The notes beneath the pieces were generated by a model. The model made no database searches. It saw only the letters and a list, made by a program, of their open reading frames with translations, and was not told where the DNA came from. From Microbacterium hatanonis (GTDB lineage Bacteria > Actinomycetota > Actinomycetes > Actinomycetales > Microbacteriaceae), in NCBI RefSeq assembly GCF_008017415.1, contig NZ_VRSV01000001.1:1240001-1304000 (forward strand): a stretch of 64,000 nucleotides of DNA. The letters run 5' to 3'. This document shows, piece after piece, positions 1 through 12,126 of the stretch (position 1 is its first letter; each line of letters opens with the position of its first letter). Made by a program: the position numbers and the translations under genes.

Positions 1-759
1 GCCGACGGGTTCGGCGCGCGTGAGCGCGTACGCCGCCAGCTGCGATCCCTCGTCCTGCACCCGCAGGCGGCCGTCGGACTCGCGGACGAGACGCTCGGGG
101 TCGCCTCCGCCGAGGATGAAGCCGTCGGGCGAGTACGGAGTCGCTCGCGCGCCCGCCGGACGCTGCGCCAGGCCGGGGAGGGCGAGCATGCCCACCCGCG
201 GTGCATCGTTGTCGGCCTCGAGGAGGGCGTCGAGCTCGGCGCCGCGACCTTCGGCGCCGAGTGCCCGACGGAACGCGCGGAGGATCCACACGGGATGTGA
301 CGTGATGATCCCGCGTCGCTCGTCGTCGGACCGTGCGGAGCGTTCGAGCTGCTCGTACCAATGGCCCGGCGTCTCGCGCGAGATGCTGCGCAGCACCGCG
401 TTGACGAAGCCCGGCGCGCCGCGCGACCCGGCGGCGCGTGCGAGTTCGACGGATTCGTTCACGGCCGCGTGCGACGCCACGCGCGTCGACAGCAGCTGGT
501 GGGCTCCCAGGCGCAGCGCATCGAGCACGACAGGATCGATCTGATCGATGGGGCGCTTCGCGACCATCGAGATGAGCGCGTCGTAGGTGCCGCGTCGGCG
601 GAGGGTGCCGTAGGTCAGCTCGGTCGCGAGGGCGGCGTCCTGCGTGTCGAGTTTCGCGCGCCCGATCTCGTGCGGGAGCAGCAGGTTGGCGTAGGCATCG
701 TCGGTCGAGACGGCGTGCAGCACGTCGAAGGCGACCTGGCGCGCACCCTGCACGCTCAC
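1..759 (-). CDS. rsmB: 16S rRNA (cytosine-C5) methyltransferase RsmB, 3' part missing
   Basis: Only the first 253 codons are in the window; the reading frame stays open to base 1. The visible part is the N-terminal NusB-like RNA-binding domain (about residues 1-140, ending in a conserved APGFVNAVLR segment) and the start of the Rossmann methyltransferase domain, up to the DEGSQLAAYALTRAEPVG segment that comes just before SAM motif I in this family. The catalytic cysteines lie outside the window. The GTG start overlaps the fmt stop by four bases (GTGA), so translation is probably coupled. By family, the enzyme makes m5C967 in 16S rRNA. The order fmt-rsmB is common in bacteria. Confidence 0.9.
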   Translation of the reverse strand, partial: MSVQGARQVAFDVLHAVSTDDAYANLLLPHEIGRAKLDTQDAALATELTYGTLRRRGTYDALISMVAKRPIDQIDPVVLDALRLGAHQLLSTRVASHAAVNESVELARAAGSRGAPGFVNAVLRSISRETPGHWYEQLERSARSDDERRGIITSHPVWILRAFRRALGAEGRGAELDALLEADNDAPRVGMLALPGLAQRPAGARATPYSPDGFILGGGDPERLVRESDGRLRVQDEGSQLAAYALTRAEPVG

Positions 760-1682
760 GAGCCCGCCACCGGACGGTCGGCGCGAAGGCCTCGCCACCA
801 ATCGACCGCTGCCATGGCGGGCTTCCCCGCGGGCTGCACGGTGAGGAGCTCGACGGGATCGGTGGCCGTCCCGACGACGACGCTGCGCCCGACAGCGGAG
901 ATGGCGCCGGGGGTGAGCGGCTGTTCATCGGTCGACGGGAAGGGGCGAGCGGAGAGGATCTTCAGGCGAGCCCCGTCGATCGTCGTGTGGGCACCCGGTT
1001 CGGGGGTCACGCCCCGGAGACGGGCGAGCACCGTCCCCGCATCCGCCGTCCACTCGAGGGTGCCGTCGGCGAGGGTGAGTTTGGCCGCGAACGTCGGTTC
1101 GCCCGTCTGGGCGACCGACCGGGCCGAGCCGTCGGCGATGCCGTCGACGACGCGCGTGAGGAGCGGTCCGCCGCGCTCGGCGAGGGCGGCGAGCACGTCG
1201 GCCGACGTCGCGTTCTCGGGCACCTCGTAGGGCTCCTCGGCGAAGACGGGGCCGGCATCGAGCTCGGCGACGAGCTGGAACACGCTCGCACCCGACACCC
1301 GGTCGCCGGCGATCAGAGCACGCTGCACCGGGGCCGCGCCCCGCCACCGGGGCAGCAGCGAGAAGTGGAGGTTGATCCACCCGAACCGGGGAGTCGTCAG
1401 GAGCGGCTCGCGGACGAGGCCGCCGTAAGCCACGATGACCCCGAGGTCGGGGGCCTCCTCCGCGATGCGGGCCGTGACGGCCTCGTCGAGGCGCGACGCC
1501 TTGTGCACGACGAGCCCGAGCTCGTCGGCGGCCGCGGCGACCGGCGAGGGGGTGAGCACGCGGCGTCGGCCCTGCGGTGCATCGGTGCGGGTCACCACCG
1601 AGATCAGCTCGTGACCGCTCCCCGCGAGTGCGCGGAGAGACGGGACGGCGACTTCGGGAGTCCCGGCGAAGACGAGGCGCAT
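756..1682 (-). CDS. fmt: Methionyl-tRNA formyltransferase
   Basis: 308 residues, close to the usual 310-315. It formylates Met-tRNAfMet with 10-formyl-THF so that translation can start. The N-terminal formyltransferase fold opens MRLVFAGTPEVAVPSL, and the active-site segment SLLPRWRGAAP is at residues 108-118. Asn104, His106 and Asp142 match the catalytic triad of the family. The C-terminal tRNA-binding domain runs from about residue 205. The ATG at 1682 was chosen because the Rossmann fold begins there; the frame is open further upstream but that part lacks family similarity. It lies 8 bp after priA and overlaps rsmB. Confidence 0.96.
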   Translation of the reverse strand: MRLVFAGTPEVAVPSLRALAGSGHELISVVTRTDAPQGRRRVLTPSPVAAAADELGLVVHKASRLDEAVTARIAEEAPDLGVIVAYGGLVREPLLTTPRFGWINLHFSLLPRWRGAAPVQRALIAGDRVSGASVFQLVAELDAGPVFAEEPYEVPENATSADVLAALAERGGPLLTRVVDGIADGSARSVAQTGEPTFAAKLTLADGTLEWTADAGTVLARLRGVTPEPGAHTTIDGARLKILSARPFPSTDEQPLTPGAISAVGRSVVVGTATDPVELLTVQPAGKPAMAAVDWWRGLRADRPVAGS

Positions 1683-1690
1683 GAGTCTCC

Positions 1691-3697
1691 TCAGAGGTCG
1701 GGTTCGGCGACGTCGAGCCGAACTTTGAGTGTATTGCGCGGGCGGGGGCCGCGCTCGCGAGGAGAGCGGCGGGCGCGCAGCGCGTCGGCCACCACGGATG
1801 CGCGGAGGCTCTCGGCCACCGCTCGACCCAGCGGGTACTCGAACCGCACGAGCGCACGCGCGGTCGGGGCGGTGCCCAGCTCCCCCGTGACGACGGGGCC
1901 GAGTACCGCCGCGGCTCCGAGGGACGGCACGTCGGTGCGCAGGGTCGCAAGGGCCGTATCGACCGACTTCGCGGCTCCCTCGACGGTCGCGAGCCGCACG
2001 GCCGGAGGCATGTGCAGCGGAGCCCGGTCGGCGAGTTCTGCGCGCGCATAGGCCGGCTGCGTCCAGGTGGCGAGAGCACGGGCGACCGGTCCGGCCACCC
2101 CCACGAGGTGGACGGGTGCCCCCGGTGCCGCCAGCGCGGCGGCGTTGGACCACCATCGCAGGCAGTGCTCGCCGATCCGCAGCGCCTCTGCCTGCAGCAT
2201 CCGTTCGCCGTCGAGGAGGATCACCGCCCGGTAGCCCCCGGCGACGACGGGCTCGGCGCCCCGCGTCGCGATCACGAGTGCGGGGCGCGGCTCGACCTCG
2301 CTCAGCGGATGCTGGCCGTCGGAGACGATCACCCGCGTGCCGGCGAAGGCGCGCCCGAGCTCGTCGGCGGTGCGCTCGCTCCCCGACGACGACATGCGCA
2401 GGGTCGTGGCCTCGCAGTGCGGGCAGACCCAGGAGTGCGCGGCGCGTCCGCACCACGCGCAGACCGGGACGGCTCCCGGCCGGGCGGCGCGGAGGGGGCC
2501 CGTGCAATGCCGGCAGCGGGCGGGCCGCCGGCACTCGCCGCAGACCAGTGAGGGCGCGTAGCCGGGCCGGGCGACCTGGACGAGAACCGGACCCTGCGCG
2601 AGCGCTTCGCGGGCGGCGGCGAAGGCCGCGGACGGCACGCGGGAGCCGCGGTTCTCACCCTCGCGCGTCGCGCTGAGCACGATGCGCGGCGACGGGCGTC
2701 GTGCGGCAGGTGCCTCGTGCACGAATCCGATCTCGACGAGCCGCTGCACCTCGGTGGTGCGGGTGTGGCCTGCGAACAGCAGCGCCGAGCCCTCGAGCTC
2801 CTGTCGGACGAGGGCGGCGTCGCGCGCGTGCACCCCGGGCGACAGCTGCTCGGAGAGGAGGGGATCTCCGTCGTCCCAGATGGCCACGAGCCCCACGTCG
2901 TGCGCGGGGGCGTAGACCGCCGAGCGTCGCCCGACCACGATGCAGGGGGCAGTGCTCAACGAGCGCAGGAATTGCCCATAGCGGGCGGGGTTCGACTGGT
3001 CGGCGTCGTGTCGGATCACCGCGTCGTCGTCGACGAACAGCGCCAGTGCGGCCGTCAGTTGCGCCTGGTCGCGGTAGTCGGGAACCACCACGATGGCGCT
3101 GCGCCCCCGCGCGAGCGTGCGCGTCGCCGCCGCGGCGAGCACGACGGCCCATTCGCCGACCGCGATCGCGGTCGAGGGGCGAGGGGGTGCGTCGAGGGCG
3201 ATGCGCGCACCGGCGTCGAGGTGCCCGCCGAGGGCGGGGAAGCCGGCGATCACGGCGTCGGCGCGGGCGAGGGACTCGTCGGAGACCCGCGGAGCGTCGG
3301 GTTCGGGCGCCGACGCCCAGACCTTCTCGGCGCGCACCATGCGCTTCGGGATGGCCAGTCGCAGGATGTCGGCCGCCGACCCCGCCGCGCGATCGGCGAC
3401 CCGGCGGGCGAGGGCGTAGAGCCCCGGGGTCAGCACGGGCACGGGAGAGACCACCGCGTCGATCTCCGACAGCGGGCGCTCCCCCGGGTCGTCGTCGGTC
3501 TCGACGACGTAGGCGTCGACGAGGCGCCCCGCGGTGCGCAGCGGCACCCGGACGCGCACGCCGGGTACGGCCTCGTCGGCGAGCCGCTCGGGGATCGCGT
3601 AGTCGAACAGCCGGTCGAGCTGCGGCAGCGGCGACTCGAAGAGCACCCGCGCGACGCGCCGCGGCGTCACGCCGAGATCAGCACCCGGTGCCGACAC
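1691..3697 (-). CDS. priA: Primosomal protein N' (PriA), helicase motifs degenerate
   Basis: 668 residues. The N-terminal 3'-DNA-binding domain (about 15-110) and the zinc-binding insert are clear: paired cysteines at 386/389, 395/398, 413/416 and 425/428. The ATPase core is decayed. No GxxGxGKT Walker A is found near residues 180-200, where AVGEWAVVLAAAATRT stands instead, and the DEEH box is replaced by IWDDGD at 273-278. Actinobacterial PriA proteins are known for this loss, so a structural role in replication restart without unwinding is likely. The GTG start at 3697 lies 1 bp after the metK stop; an in-frame GTG about 10 codons further in is also possible. Confidence 0.88.
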   Translation of the reverse strand: MSAPGADLGVTPRRVARVLFESPLPQLDRLFDYAIPERLADEAVPGVRVRVPLRTAGRLVDAYVVETDDDPGERPLSEIDAVVSPVPVLTPGLYALARRVADRAAGSAADILRLAIPKRMVRAEKVWASAPEPDAPRVSDESLARADAVIAGFPALGGHLDAGARIALDAPPRPSTAIAVGEWAVVLAAAATRTLARGRSAIVVVPDYRDQAQLTAALALFVDDDAVIRHDADQSNPARYGQFLRSLSTAPCIVVGRRSAVYAPAHDVGLVAIWDDGDPLLSEQLSPGVHARDAALVRQELEGSALLFAGHTRTTEVQRLVEIGFVHEAPAARRPSPRIVLSATREGENRGSRVPSAAFAAAREALAQGPVLVQVARPGYAPSLVCGECRRPARCRHCTGPLRAARPGAVPVCAWCGRAAHSWVCPHCEATTLRMSSSGSERTADELGRAFAGTRVIVSDGQHPLSEVEPRPALVIATRGAEPVVAGGYRAVILLDGERMLQAEALRIGEHCLRWWSNAAALAAPGAPVHLVGVAGPVARALATWTQPAYARAELADRAPLHMPPAVRLATVEGAAKSVDTALATLRTDVPSLGAAAVLGPVVTGELGTAPTARALVRFEYPLGRAVAESLRASVVADALRARRSPRERGPRPRNTLKVRLDVAEPDL

Positions 3698-3698
3698 C

Positions 3699-4892
3699 TC
3701 ACAGACCTGCGGCCGCGCGCAGCTCCTCCACCCGGTCGGTGCGTTCCCAGGTGAAGTCGGGAAGCTCGCGGCCGAAGTGCCCGTAGGCGGCGGTCTGCGC
3801 GTAGATGGGGCGGAGGAGGTCGAGTCGATCGATGATCGCCTTCGGCCGGAGGTCGAACACCTCGAGCACGGCACGGGTGATCGCGTCGTCGTCGATGTGA
3901 CCGGTGCCGAAGCTCTCGACGTAGAGACCGACGGGCTGCGCCTTGCCGATCGCGTACGCGATCTGCAGTTCGAGCCGGTCGGCGAGGCCCGCCGCGACCG
4001 CGTTCTTCGCGACCCAGCGCATGGCGTAGGCGGCGGAGCGGTCGACCTTCGACGGGTCCTTGCCGCTGAACGCACCGCCGCCGTGACGCGCCGCGCCGCC
4101 GTACGTGTCGATGATGATCTTGCGCCCCGTGAGGCCGGCGTCGCCCTTGGGGCCGCCGACGACGAAGGGCCCGGCCGGGTTGATGTAGTACTTCACGTCG
4201 GGCAGGTCGAGGCCGGTCTGCTCGAGTACGGGGTCGATGATCTCGGCGCGCACCCGCTCGCGCAGGTCTTCCTGCGACACCCCGGGGTGGTGCTGGGTCG
4301 ACAGCACGACCGACTCCACCGTCTTGGGTACCTGGCCGTCGTAGCCGAGCGTCACCTGGGTCTTGCCGTCGGGGCGGAGGAACGGCAGCTGCTCGGACTT
4401 GCGGACCGAGGCGAGGCGCTCGGCCATGCGATGCGCGGTCCAGCTCGCCATCGGCATGAGCTGCGGGGTCTCGGTGGTGGCGTAGCCGAACATGATGCCC
4501 TGGTCGCCGGCCCCCTGCTCGTCGCGGGGGTCGACCGAGCCGCGCTCGCGCTGCTCGAACGCCTTGTTGACGCCGGAGGCGATGTCGGAGGACTGTGCCC
4601 CGATCGAGATGCTGACGCCGCAGGAGTCCCCGTCGAAGCCGGTCTCGCTCGAGGTGTAGCCGATGCGGTTCACGACGTCTCGGACGATCGCGGGGATCTC
4701 GACGTAGGCGCTCGTGGAGACCTCGCCGGCGACGTGGACGAGTCCGGTCGTGACGAGCGTCTCGACGGCGACGCGACCGGTGGGGTCTTCGCGGAGGATG
4801 GCGTCGAGGATGCTGTCGGAGATCTGGTCGCAGATCTTGTCGGGGTGCCCCTCGGTGACGGACTCGGACGTGAAAAGCCGCAGCTCGGTCAT
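3699..4892 (-). CDS. metK: S-adenosylmethionine synthetase
   Basis: 397 residues, against 384 in E. coli. It makes SAM from methionine and ATP. It shows the N-terminal EGHPDK motif (14-19, His16 and Asp18 for ATP and metal), the [12 protein letters not shown] signature (127-138) and the glycine-rich P-loop GGGAFSGKD near residue 275. The ATG at 4892 is preceded by AGGAG. No SAM riboswitch is visible in the 135 bp upstream, which holds only a GC-rich hairpin. It sits at the head of metK-priA-fmt-rsmB, whose intergenic gaps are at most 8 bp. Confidence 0.98.
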   Translation of the reverse strand: MTELRLFTSESVTEGHPDKICDQISDSILDAILREDPTGRVAVETLVTTGLVHVAGEVSTSAYVEIPAIVRDVVNRIGYTSSETGFDGDSCGVSISIGAQSSDIASGVNKAFEQRERGSVDPRDEQGAGDQGIMFGYATTETPQLMPMASWTAHRMAERLASVRKSEQLPFLRPDGKTQVTLGYDGQVPKTVESVVLSTQHHPGVSQEDLRERVRAEIIDPVLEQTGLDLPDVKYYINPAGPFVVGGPKGDAGLTGRKIIIDTYGGAARHGGGAFSGKDPSKVDRSAAYAMRWVAKNAVAAGLADRLELQIAYAIGKAQPVGLYVESFGTGHIDDDAITRAVLEVFDLRPKAIIDRLDLLRPIYAQTAAYGHFGRELPDFTWERTDRVEELRAAAGL

Positions 4893-4930
4893 GGTGCTCC
4901 TGATCGGCGGGTCGGGGATGGCACAAGTAT

Positions 4931-4960
4931 GCCCCGGGTGGCCGACAGCCGGCCCGGGGC
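4931..4960 (-). terminator. GC-rich hairpin between rpoZ and metK
   Basis: Arms GCCCCGGG (4931-4938) and CCCGGGGC (4953-4960) form an 8 bp perfect stem downstream of rpoZ on the minus strand. The 3' flank (ATACTTGT) is only weakly U-rich, so this could be a terminator or a processing site. The same flank may hold the metK promoter. Confidence 0.45.
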
Positions 4961-5027
4961 TCTTGTTACTTCGTCATCCGCGCCGCCGGGGGCGACGGGG
5001 ATGGGAGATCGCTGCGGGAGCGATCGC

Positions 5028-5291
5028 TCAGACAGCCTCTTCGACAGCGCGCAGGCGCAGCTTGTCTTCGTGGATCTCGTGGAGCGCGATCGTCAGCGGC
5101 TTGTCTTCGACGGTCGAGTCGACCAGCGGGCCGACGTTGTCGAAGAGGTTGCCCTCGTGCAGATCGGAGTAGTAGTCGTTGATCTGGCGGGCGCGCTTCG
5201 ACGCGTAGATCACGAGCTGGTACTTCGAGTCGACCTTGGTGAGAAGGCTGTCGATGGGCGGGTCGATGATGCCCTGGTTACGAGTCGGCAT
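5028..5291 (-). CDS. rpoZ: RNA polymerase omega subunit
   Basis: 87 residues. Omega helps the beta' subunit fold and assemble into RNA polymerase. The protein begins [17 protein letters not shown], followed by the conserved [20 protein letters not shown] segment (about 22-42), which is typical of actinobacterial omega. The ATG at 5291 was preferred to one 17 codons upstream because the family starts here and an AGGAGGTT-like ribosome binding site precedes it. It lies between gmk and metK, as in many actinobacteria. Confidence 0.95.
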   Translation of the reverse strand: MPTRNQGIIDPPIDSLLTKVDSKYQLVIYASKRARQINDYYSDLHEGNLFDNVGPLVDSTVEDKPLTIALHEIHEDKLRLRAVEEAV

Positions 5292-5380
5292 GCGGAACCT
5301 CCTGGTTCGGTGACGGATGCGGCGCGCTGGGCGCCGAAGCATCCCCTCAGTCTACCGCGTCCGCCACCCGGGAGCCGAGA

Positions 5381-5438
5381 GTGCCCGTTCCTGCCGTTCG
5401 TGTCCGAAATCACGGGCACCGACGGTCGAAACGGGCAC
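5381..5438. repeat. Intergenic inverted repeat with two alternative pairings
   Basis: In the 155 bp gap between gmk and rpoZ, the arm GTGCCCGTT (5381-5389) is the exact reverse complement of AACGGGCAC (5430-5438). Its first eight bases also match ACGGGCAC at 5412-5419. Two mutually exclusive stems are therefore possible. It may be an extragenic repeat or a processing or attenuation signal after gmk. Confidence 0.6.
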
Positions 5439-5447
5439 CTCGGCGGG

Positions 5448-6347
5448 TCAGTGCGCGGCGACCGCGACGACGGCGTCGGCCGCGGCCGGCACCTCGTCGT
5501 TGACGACGCGGTAGTCGAACTCGTTCTGGGAGGCGAGCTCGACACGGGCGGTGCGCAGACGCCGCGCGCGCTCCTCGGCGTCTTCGGTGCCTCGGCCGAC
5601 GAGCCGCTGCACGAGTTCGTCCCAGCTCGGCGGCAGGAGGAAGACGAGCGTCGCCGACGGGTCGGCGGCTCGAACCTGCCGGGCACCCTGCAGGTCGATC
5701 TCGAGCAGCGCGGTGCCGCCGCCGTCGAGGACGCGCTCGATCGGCTCGCGCGGCGTGCCGTAGCGGTACTTGTTGTGCACGGTCGCGTACTCGAGCAGCG
5801 CGCCGGTGGCGATCATGCGATCGAACTCCGCGTCGTCGACGAAGTAGTAGTGCTCGCCGTCGACCTCGCCCGGTCGGGGCGGTCGCGTGGTGGCCGAGAC
5901 CGACAGATGGATCTCGGGGTAGTGCTCCTTGATGTGCGCGGCGACCGTGCCCTTGCCGACGGCGGTCGGCCCCGCGAGAACCACGAGCCGGCTCCGGCCG
6001 GCGCGCGGGCCGGGCTCGGGCCAGCGGGAGTCGAGGAAGGCGGCGAGGGCACGGCGCTGGCGCGCGCCGAGGCCGCCGAGGCGCTTGACCGGCGAGATCG
6101 CGAGATCGGCGAGGATGCGATCGCGCTTGCCCTCGCCGATCGCGGGGATCGCGGTGAGGAAGTCGGTCACGCGCATGGCGCCGGCCGCCGATTCGGGGTC
6201 GGCCAGCGCACGGCGCAGCAGTTCCTGCGGGCTGATCACGCGGGTGGCGACGTCGCGCTTCAGCGCCGCGCGGGCGCGCCGCGCGGCGACGGCGCGACGG
6301 GATGCCGCGACCCGGTCGACCTCGGGCGGTCGGGGGGCATCAGCCAC
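5448..6347 (-). CDS. gmk: Guanylate kinase with N-terminal mIHF domain
   Basis: 299 residues, against about 205 for a plain guanylate kinase. Residues 1-108 match actinobacterial integration host factor (mIHF): basic ARRARAALK helix (22-30), helix-two-turns-helix IPAIGEGKRDRIL (67-79) and the LGARQRRAL segment (93-101). Residues 118-299 are guanylate kinase, with P-loop GPTAVGKGT (126-134), SATTRPPRPGEVDG for GMP binding, and a lid region. It phosphorylates GMP to GDP; the extra domain should bind DNA without sequence specificity. In mycobacteria mihF and gmk are separate neighbouring genes, so this is a fusion. The GTG start overlaps the pyrF end by 8 bp, at the tail of the pyr operon. Confidence 0.95.
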   Translation of the reverse strand: MADAPRPPEVDRVAASRRAVAARRARAALKRDVATRVISPQELLRRALADPESAAGAMRVTDFLTAIPAIGEGKRDRILADLAISPVKRLGGLGARQRRALAAFLDSRWPEPGPRAGRSRLVVLAGPTAVGKGTVAAHIKEHYPEIHLSVSATTRPPRPGEVDGEHYYFVDDAEFDRMIATGALLEYATVHNKYRYGTPREPIERVLDGGGTALLEIDLQGARQVRAADPSATLVFLLPPSWDELVQRLVGRGTEDAEERARRLRTARVELASQNEFDYRVVNDEVPAAADAVVAVAAH

Positions 6348-7190
6348 GGTCGGCTCCTCGGTACAGGGCGGCGCGCTCGGCGATGCGGTCGGCGAGACGG
6401 TCGGGGCCGACGGCGAGGATGCTGCGGCTCTCGTTCGCGATCACGTTCATGGCGACGTAGCCGAACAGGCGCGGGATGTCGGCGGGGTCGGCGCCCTGCG
6501 CGCCGAAACCCGGCGCGAGTATCGGCGTGCCCGCGAGCACCATGTCGGTCAGGCCGAACGCCTTGCGGTCGACGGTGGCGCCGACGACGACACCGATGGA
6601 GCCGAGTGCCCCGGGAAGGCCCATGTTCATCGACCCCACGTCGCGGGCCACCCGCTCAGCGACGCGCTGGCCCTCGACGGGTGCATCGTCGTCGACCAGA
6701 GCCTGCTGCACGACCGCGGCCTCGGGGTTGCTGGTCGCTGCGAGGACGAACGCGCCCTTGCGATGCCGGAGCGCCGTCTTCAACGTCTTGTCGAGGGAAT
6801 CGGGCCCCAGGTAGGGGCTGAGCGTCACCGCGTCCGCCTCCAGCGGCGAGCCCGGCTCCAGCCACGCCGAGGCGTAGCCCTCCATGGTCGTGCCGATATC
6901 ACCCCGCTTGGCGTCGGCGATCACCAGGAGGCCGGCGTCGCGGGCGGCGGCCAAGACGTCCTCGAGCGCGGCGAACCCCTTCGAGCCGTATCGCTCGAAG
7001 AACGCCACCTGCGGCTTCACTATCCCGACACGGCCGACCGATGCGTCGACCACGCGCAGACCGAACTCGCGCGCTCCGGCGGCGTCGGCATCCAATCCCC
7101 ACGCCTTCAGCAGAGCTTCGTGCGGGTCGATCCCGACGCAGAGCGCGCCGTGCGCGTCGAGCGCCCCCGTGAGCCGCTGGCCGAACGTGG

Positions 7191-7194
<4 letters not shown>
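6340..7194 (-). CDS. pyrF: Orotidine-5'-phosphate decarboxylase
   Basis: 284 residues, the long actinobacterial form of OMP decarboxylase. It makes UMP from OMP, the last step of de novo UMP synthesis. The catalytic D-x-K-x-x-D array is DAKRGDIG at 94-101 (Asp94, Lys96, Asp99). [14 protein letters not shown] (60-73) and the phosphate-binding [12 protein letters not shown] loop are also typical. The GTG start overlaps the carB stop by four bases (GTGA), and the end overlaps gmk by 8 bp, so translation is probably coupled along the operon. Confidence 0.97.
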
Positions 7195-10477
<3,283 letters not shown>

Positions 10478-10478
<1 letters not shown>

Positions 10479-11632
10479 CAGTTGTTGTCCTTCGTGTTCG
10501 CGGCGATGACCATGTCACGGAACCGGTCGAAGAGGTAGTTGGCGTCGTGGGGGCCGGCGGCGGCCTCCGGGTGGTACTGCACGCTGAACGCCGGGATGTC
10601 GAGGGCGCGGAGGCCCTCGACGACCTGGTCGTTGAGTCCGACGTGGCTCACCTCGACCCGGCCGTAGCCGTGCGGGCTCTCGAAGTCGCCGTCGAGCGGT
10701 GCGTCCACGGCGAACCCGTGGTTGTGGGCGGTGATCTCCACGCGGCCGGTGGTCTTGTCGAGCACCGGCTGGTTGATTCCGCGGTGACCGAACGGCAGCT
10801 TGTAGGTGCCGAGACCGAGGGCACGGCCCAGCAGCTGGTTGCCGAAGCAGATGCCGAAGAACGGCAGGCGGTCGTCGAGCACGGCGCGCAGCAGCTCCAC
10901 GTGGTCGTCGGATGCCGCGGGGTCACCCGGTCCGTTGGAGTAGAACACCGCGACCGGGTCGATCGCGCGGATGTCGTCGATCGTCGCGCTCTGCGGGAGC
11001 ACGTGCACGTCGAAGCCGCGCGCGGCCAGGTTCAGGATCGTCGCCTGCTTGACGCCGAGGTCGAGCACCGCGAGGTTGCCCACGCGCTCGCCCGTCGCCT
11101 CGGTCACCTCGGTGACGTCGACCGAGACCTCGGCCGAGAGGTTGAGTCCGGCCATCTGCGGCGCCTCGCGGACGATGCGCACCTGCTCCTCTGCGTCGAT
11201 GCTCGCTGCATCTCCCGAGAAGATGCCGCCGCGCATCGAGCCGACCGAACGGATGCGGCGGGTCACGGCGCGGGTGTCGATGCCGCTGATGCCCACGACG
11301 CCGTCGTTCTCGAGCGCGTCGTCGAGGGTCTCCTCGGAGCGCCAGTTCGACACGACGCGCGAGGGGTCGCGCACGACGTATCCCGACACCCAGATGCGGC
11401 GGGACTCGCGGTCTTCGGCGTTCATGCCGGTGTTGCCGATGTGCGGTGCGGTCTGCAGGACGATCTGGCCGGCGTACGAGGGGTCGGTGAGCGTCTCCTG
11501 GTAGCCGGTCATGCCGGTGGCGAAGACGACCTCGCCGAGGGTCGTGCCGACGGCGCCGTAGGCGCGGCCGACGTGACGTGTGCCGTCTTCGAGGACGAGG
11601 ACGGCGGACTCCGTGTGGGGCGTGGCGGTCAT
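10478..11632 (-). CDS. carA: Carbamoyl-phosphate synthase small (glutaminase) subunit
   Basis: 384 residues. It hydrolyses glutamine and channels ammonia to CarB. The N-terminal CPSase_sm domain covers about 1-150; the class I glutamine amidotransferase domain follows, with nucleophile Cys in [12 protein letters not shown] and the His-Glu pair in [10 protein letters not shown]. The ATG at 11632 was chosen because the domain begins at [12 protein letters not shown]; the frame is open far upstream without similarity. It overlaps the end of the PH-like membrane protein gene by 4 bp. Confidence 0.97.
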
Positions 11633-12126
11633 GCGTTTCCTGTCGGGAGGAGCGGGCGGATGGCGTCGGCGAGTTGGCGCGCCGATGCCTCCTGCGGGCG
11701 GATGTAAGAGTCCACGAGGGTGTCGGGTGACACGCGCCACGTGATGCGGGTGAGGCCGTCGCGTTCGACCACGCGATCGATGGCGACGGTGGCTTGTGCG
11801 GCGTCCACGAGACGGTCGGGGGTGATCGTCATGCGGGGCTTGCCGGCGAGGTCGAGGGCGATGCCCTTGTCGGTCACCGTGACGTCGGCACGGGAGCGGA
11901 ACCCGAGGCCGCGGATGGCCAGGCGCTCGAGCGGCTCTCCGTGGCGGGTCGTCGCGACGTAGAGGGTGGTGAACGTCGCCGTCGTCCGGGCGCCCTCGGG
12001 CAGCTCGCCGAACGGCGCCGGGTACGCCGCGTCGCGACGCGCGCGACGCCACCACGACCACGCGAGCAGGCCCAGGCAGAGCAGGGCGAGCCCGATCATG
12101 ATCGTCAGGAGCGCTTCGCGGGTCAT
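11629..12126 (-). CDS. Membrane protein with PH-like domain in the pyrimidine operon
   Basis: 165 residues. One transmembrane segment lies near the N-terminus (about 5-24, [20 protein letters not shown]), followed by basic residues and a soluble beta-rich domain (about 50-160) that resembles the PH-like export-protein family found between pyrC and carA in mycobacteria. The molecular function is unknown. The start overlaps the pyrC stop (ATGA) and the end overlaps carA by 4 bp, so it is translated within the operon. I infer a membrane-anchored accessory role, but nothing in the sequence shows a link to pyrimidine metabolism. Confidence 0.85.
   Translation of the reverse strand: MTREALLTIMIGLALLCLGLLAWSWWRRARRDAAYPAPFGELPEGARTTATFTTLYVATTRHGEPLERLAIRGLGFRSRADVTVTDKGIALDLAGKPRMTITPDRLVDAAQATVAIDRVVERDGLTRITWRVSPDTLVDSYIRPQEASARQLADAIRPLLPTGNA

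Noticed and set aside
1683..2534. Upstream extension of the fmt reading frame
   Set aside because: It lies inside priA in another frame, and Fmt homology starts exactly at the ATG at 1682.
4893..5027. Possible SAM riboswitch before metK
   Set aside because: None of the conserved SAM-I, SAM-II or SAM-IV core sequences is present; only a single GC-rich hairpin is seen.
3777..6821. Very long plus-strand open frame (over 1000 codons) opposite metK, rpoZ, gmk and pyrF
   Set aside because: High GC content keeps antisense frames open. It crosses four well-supported minus-strand genes and their gaps, has no family similarity and no sensible start.
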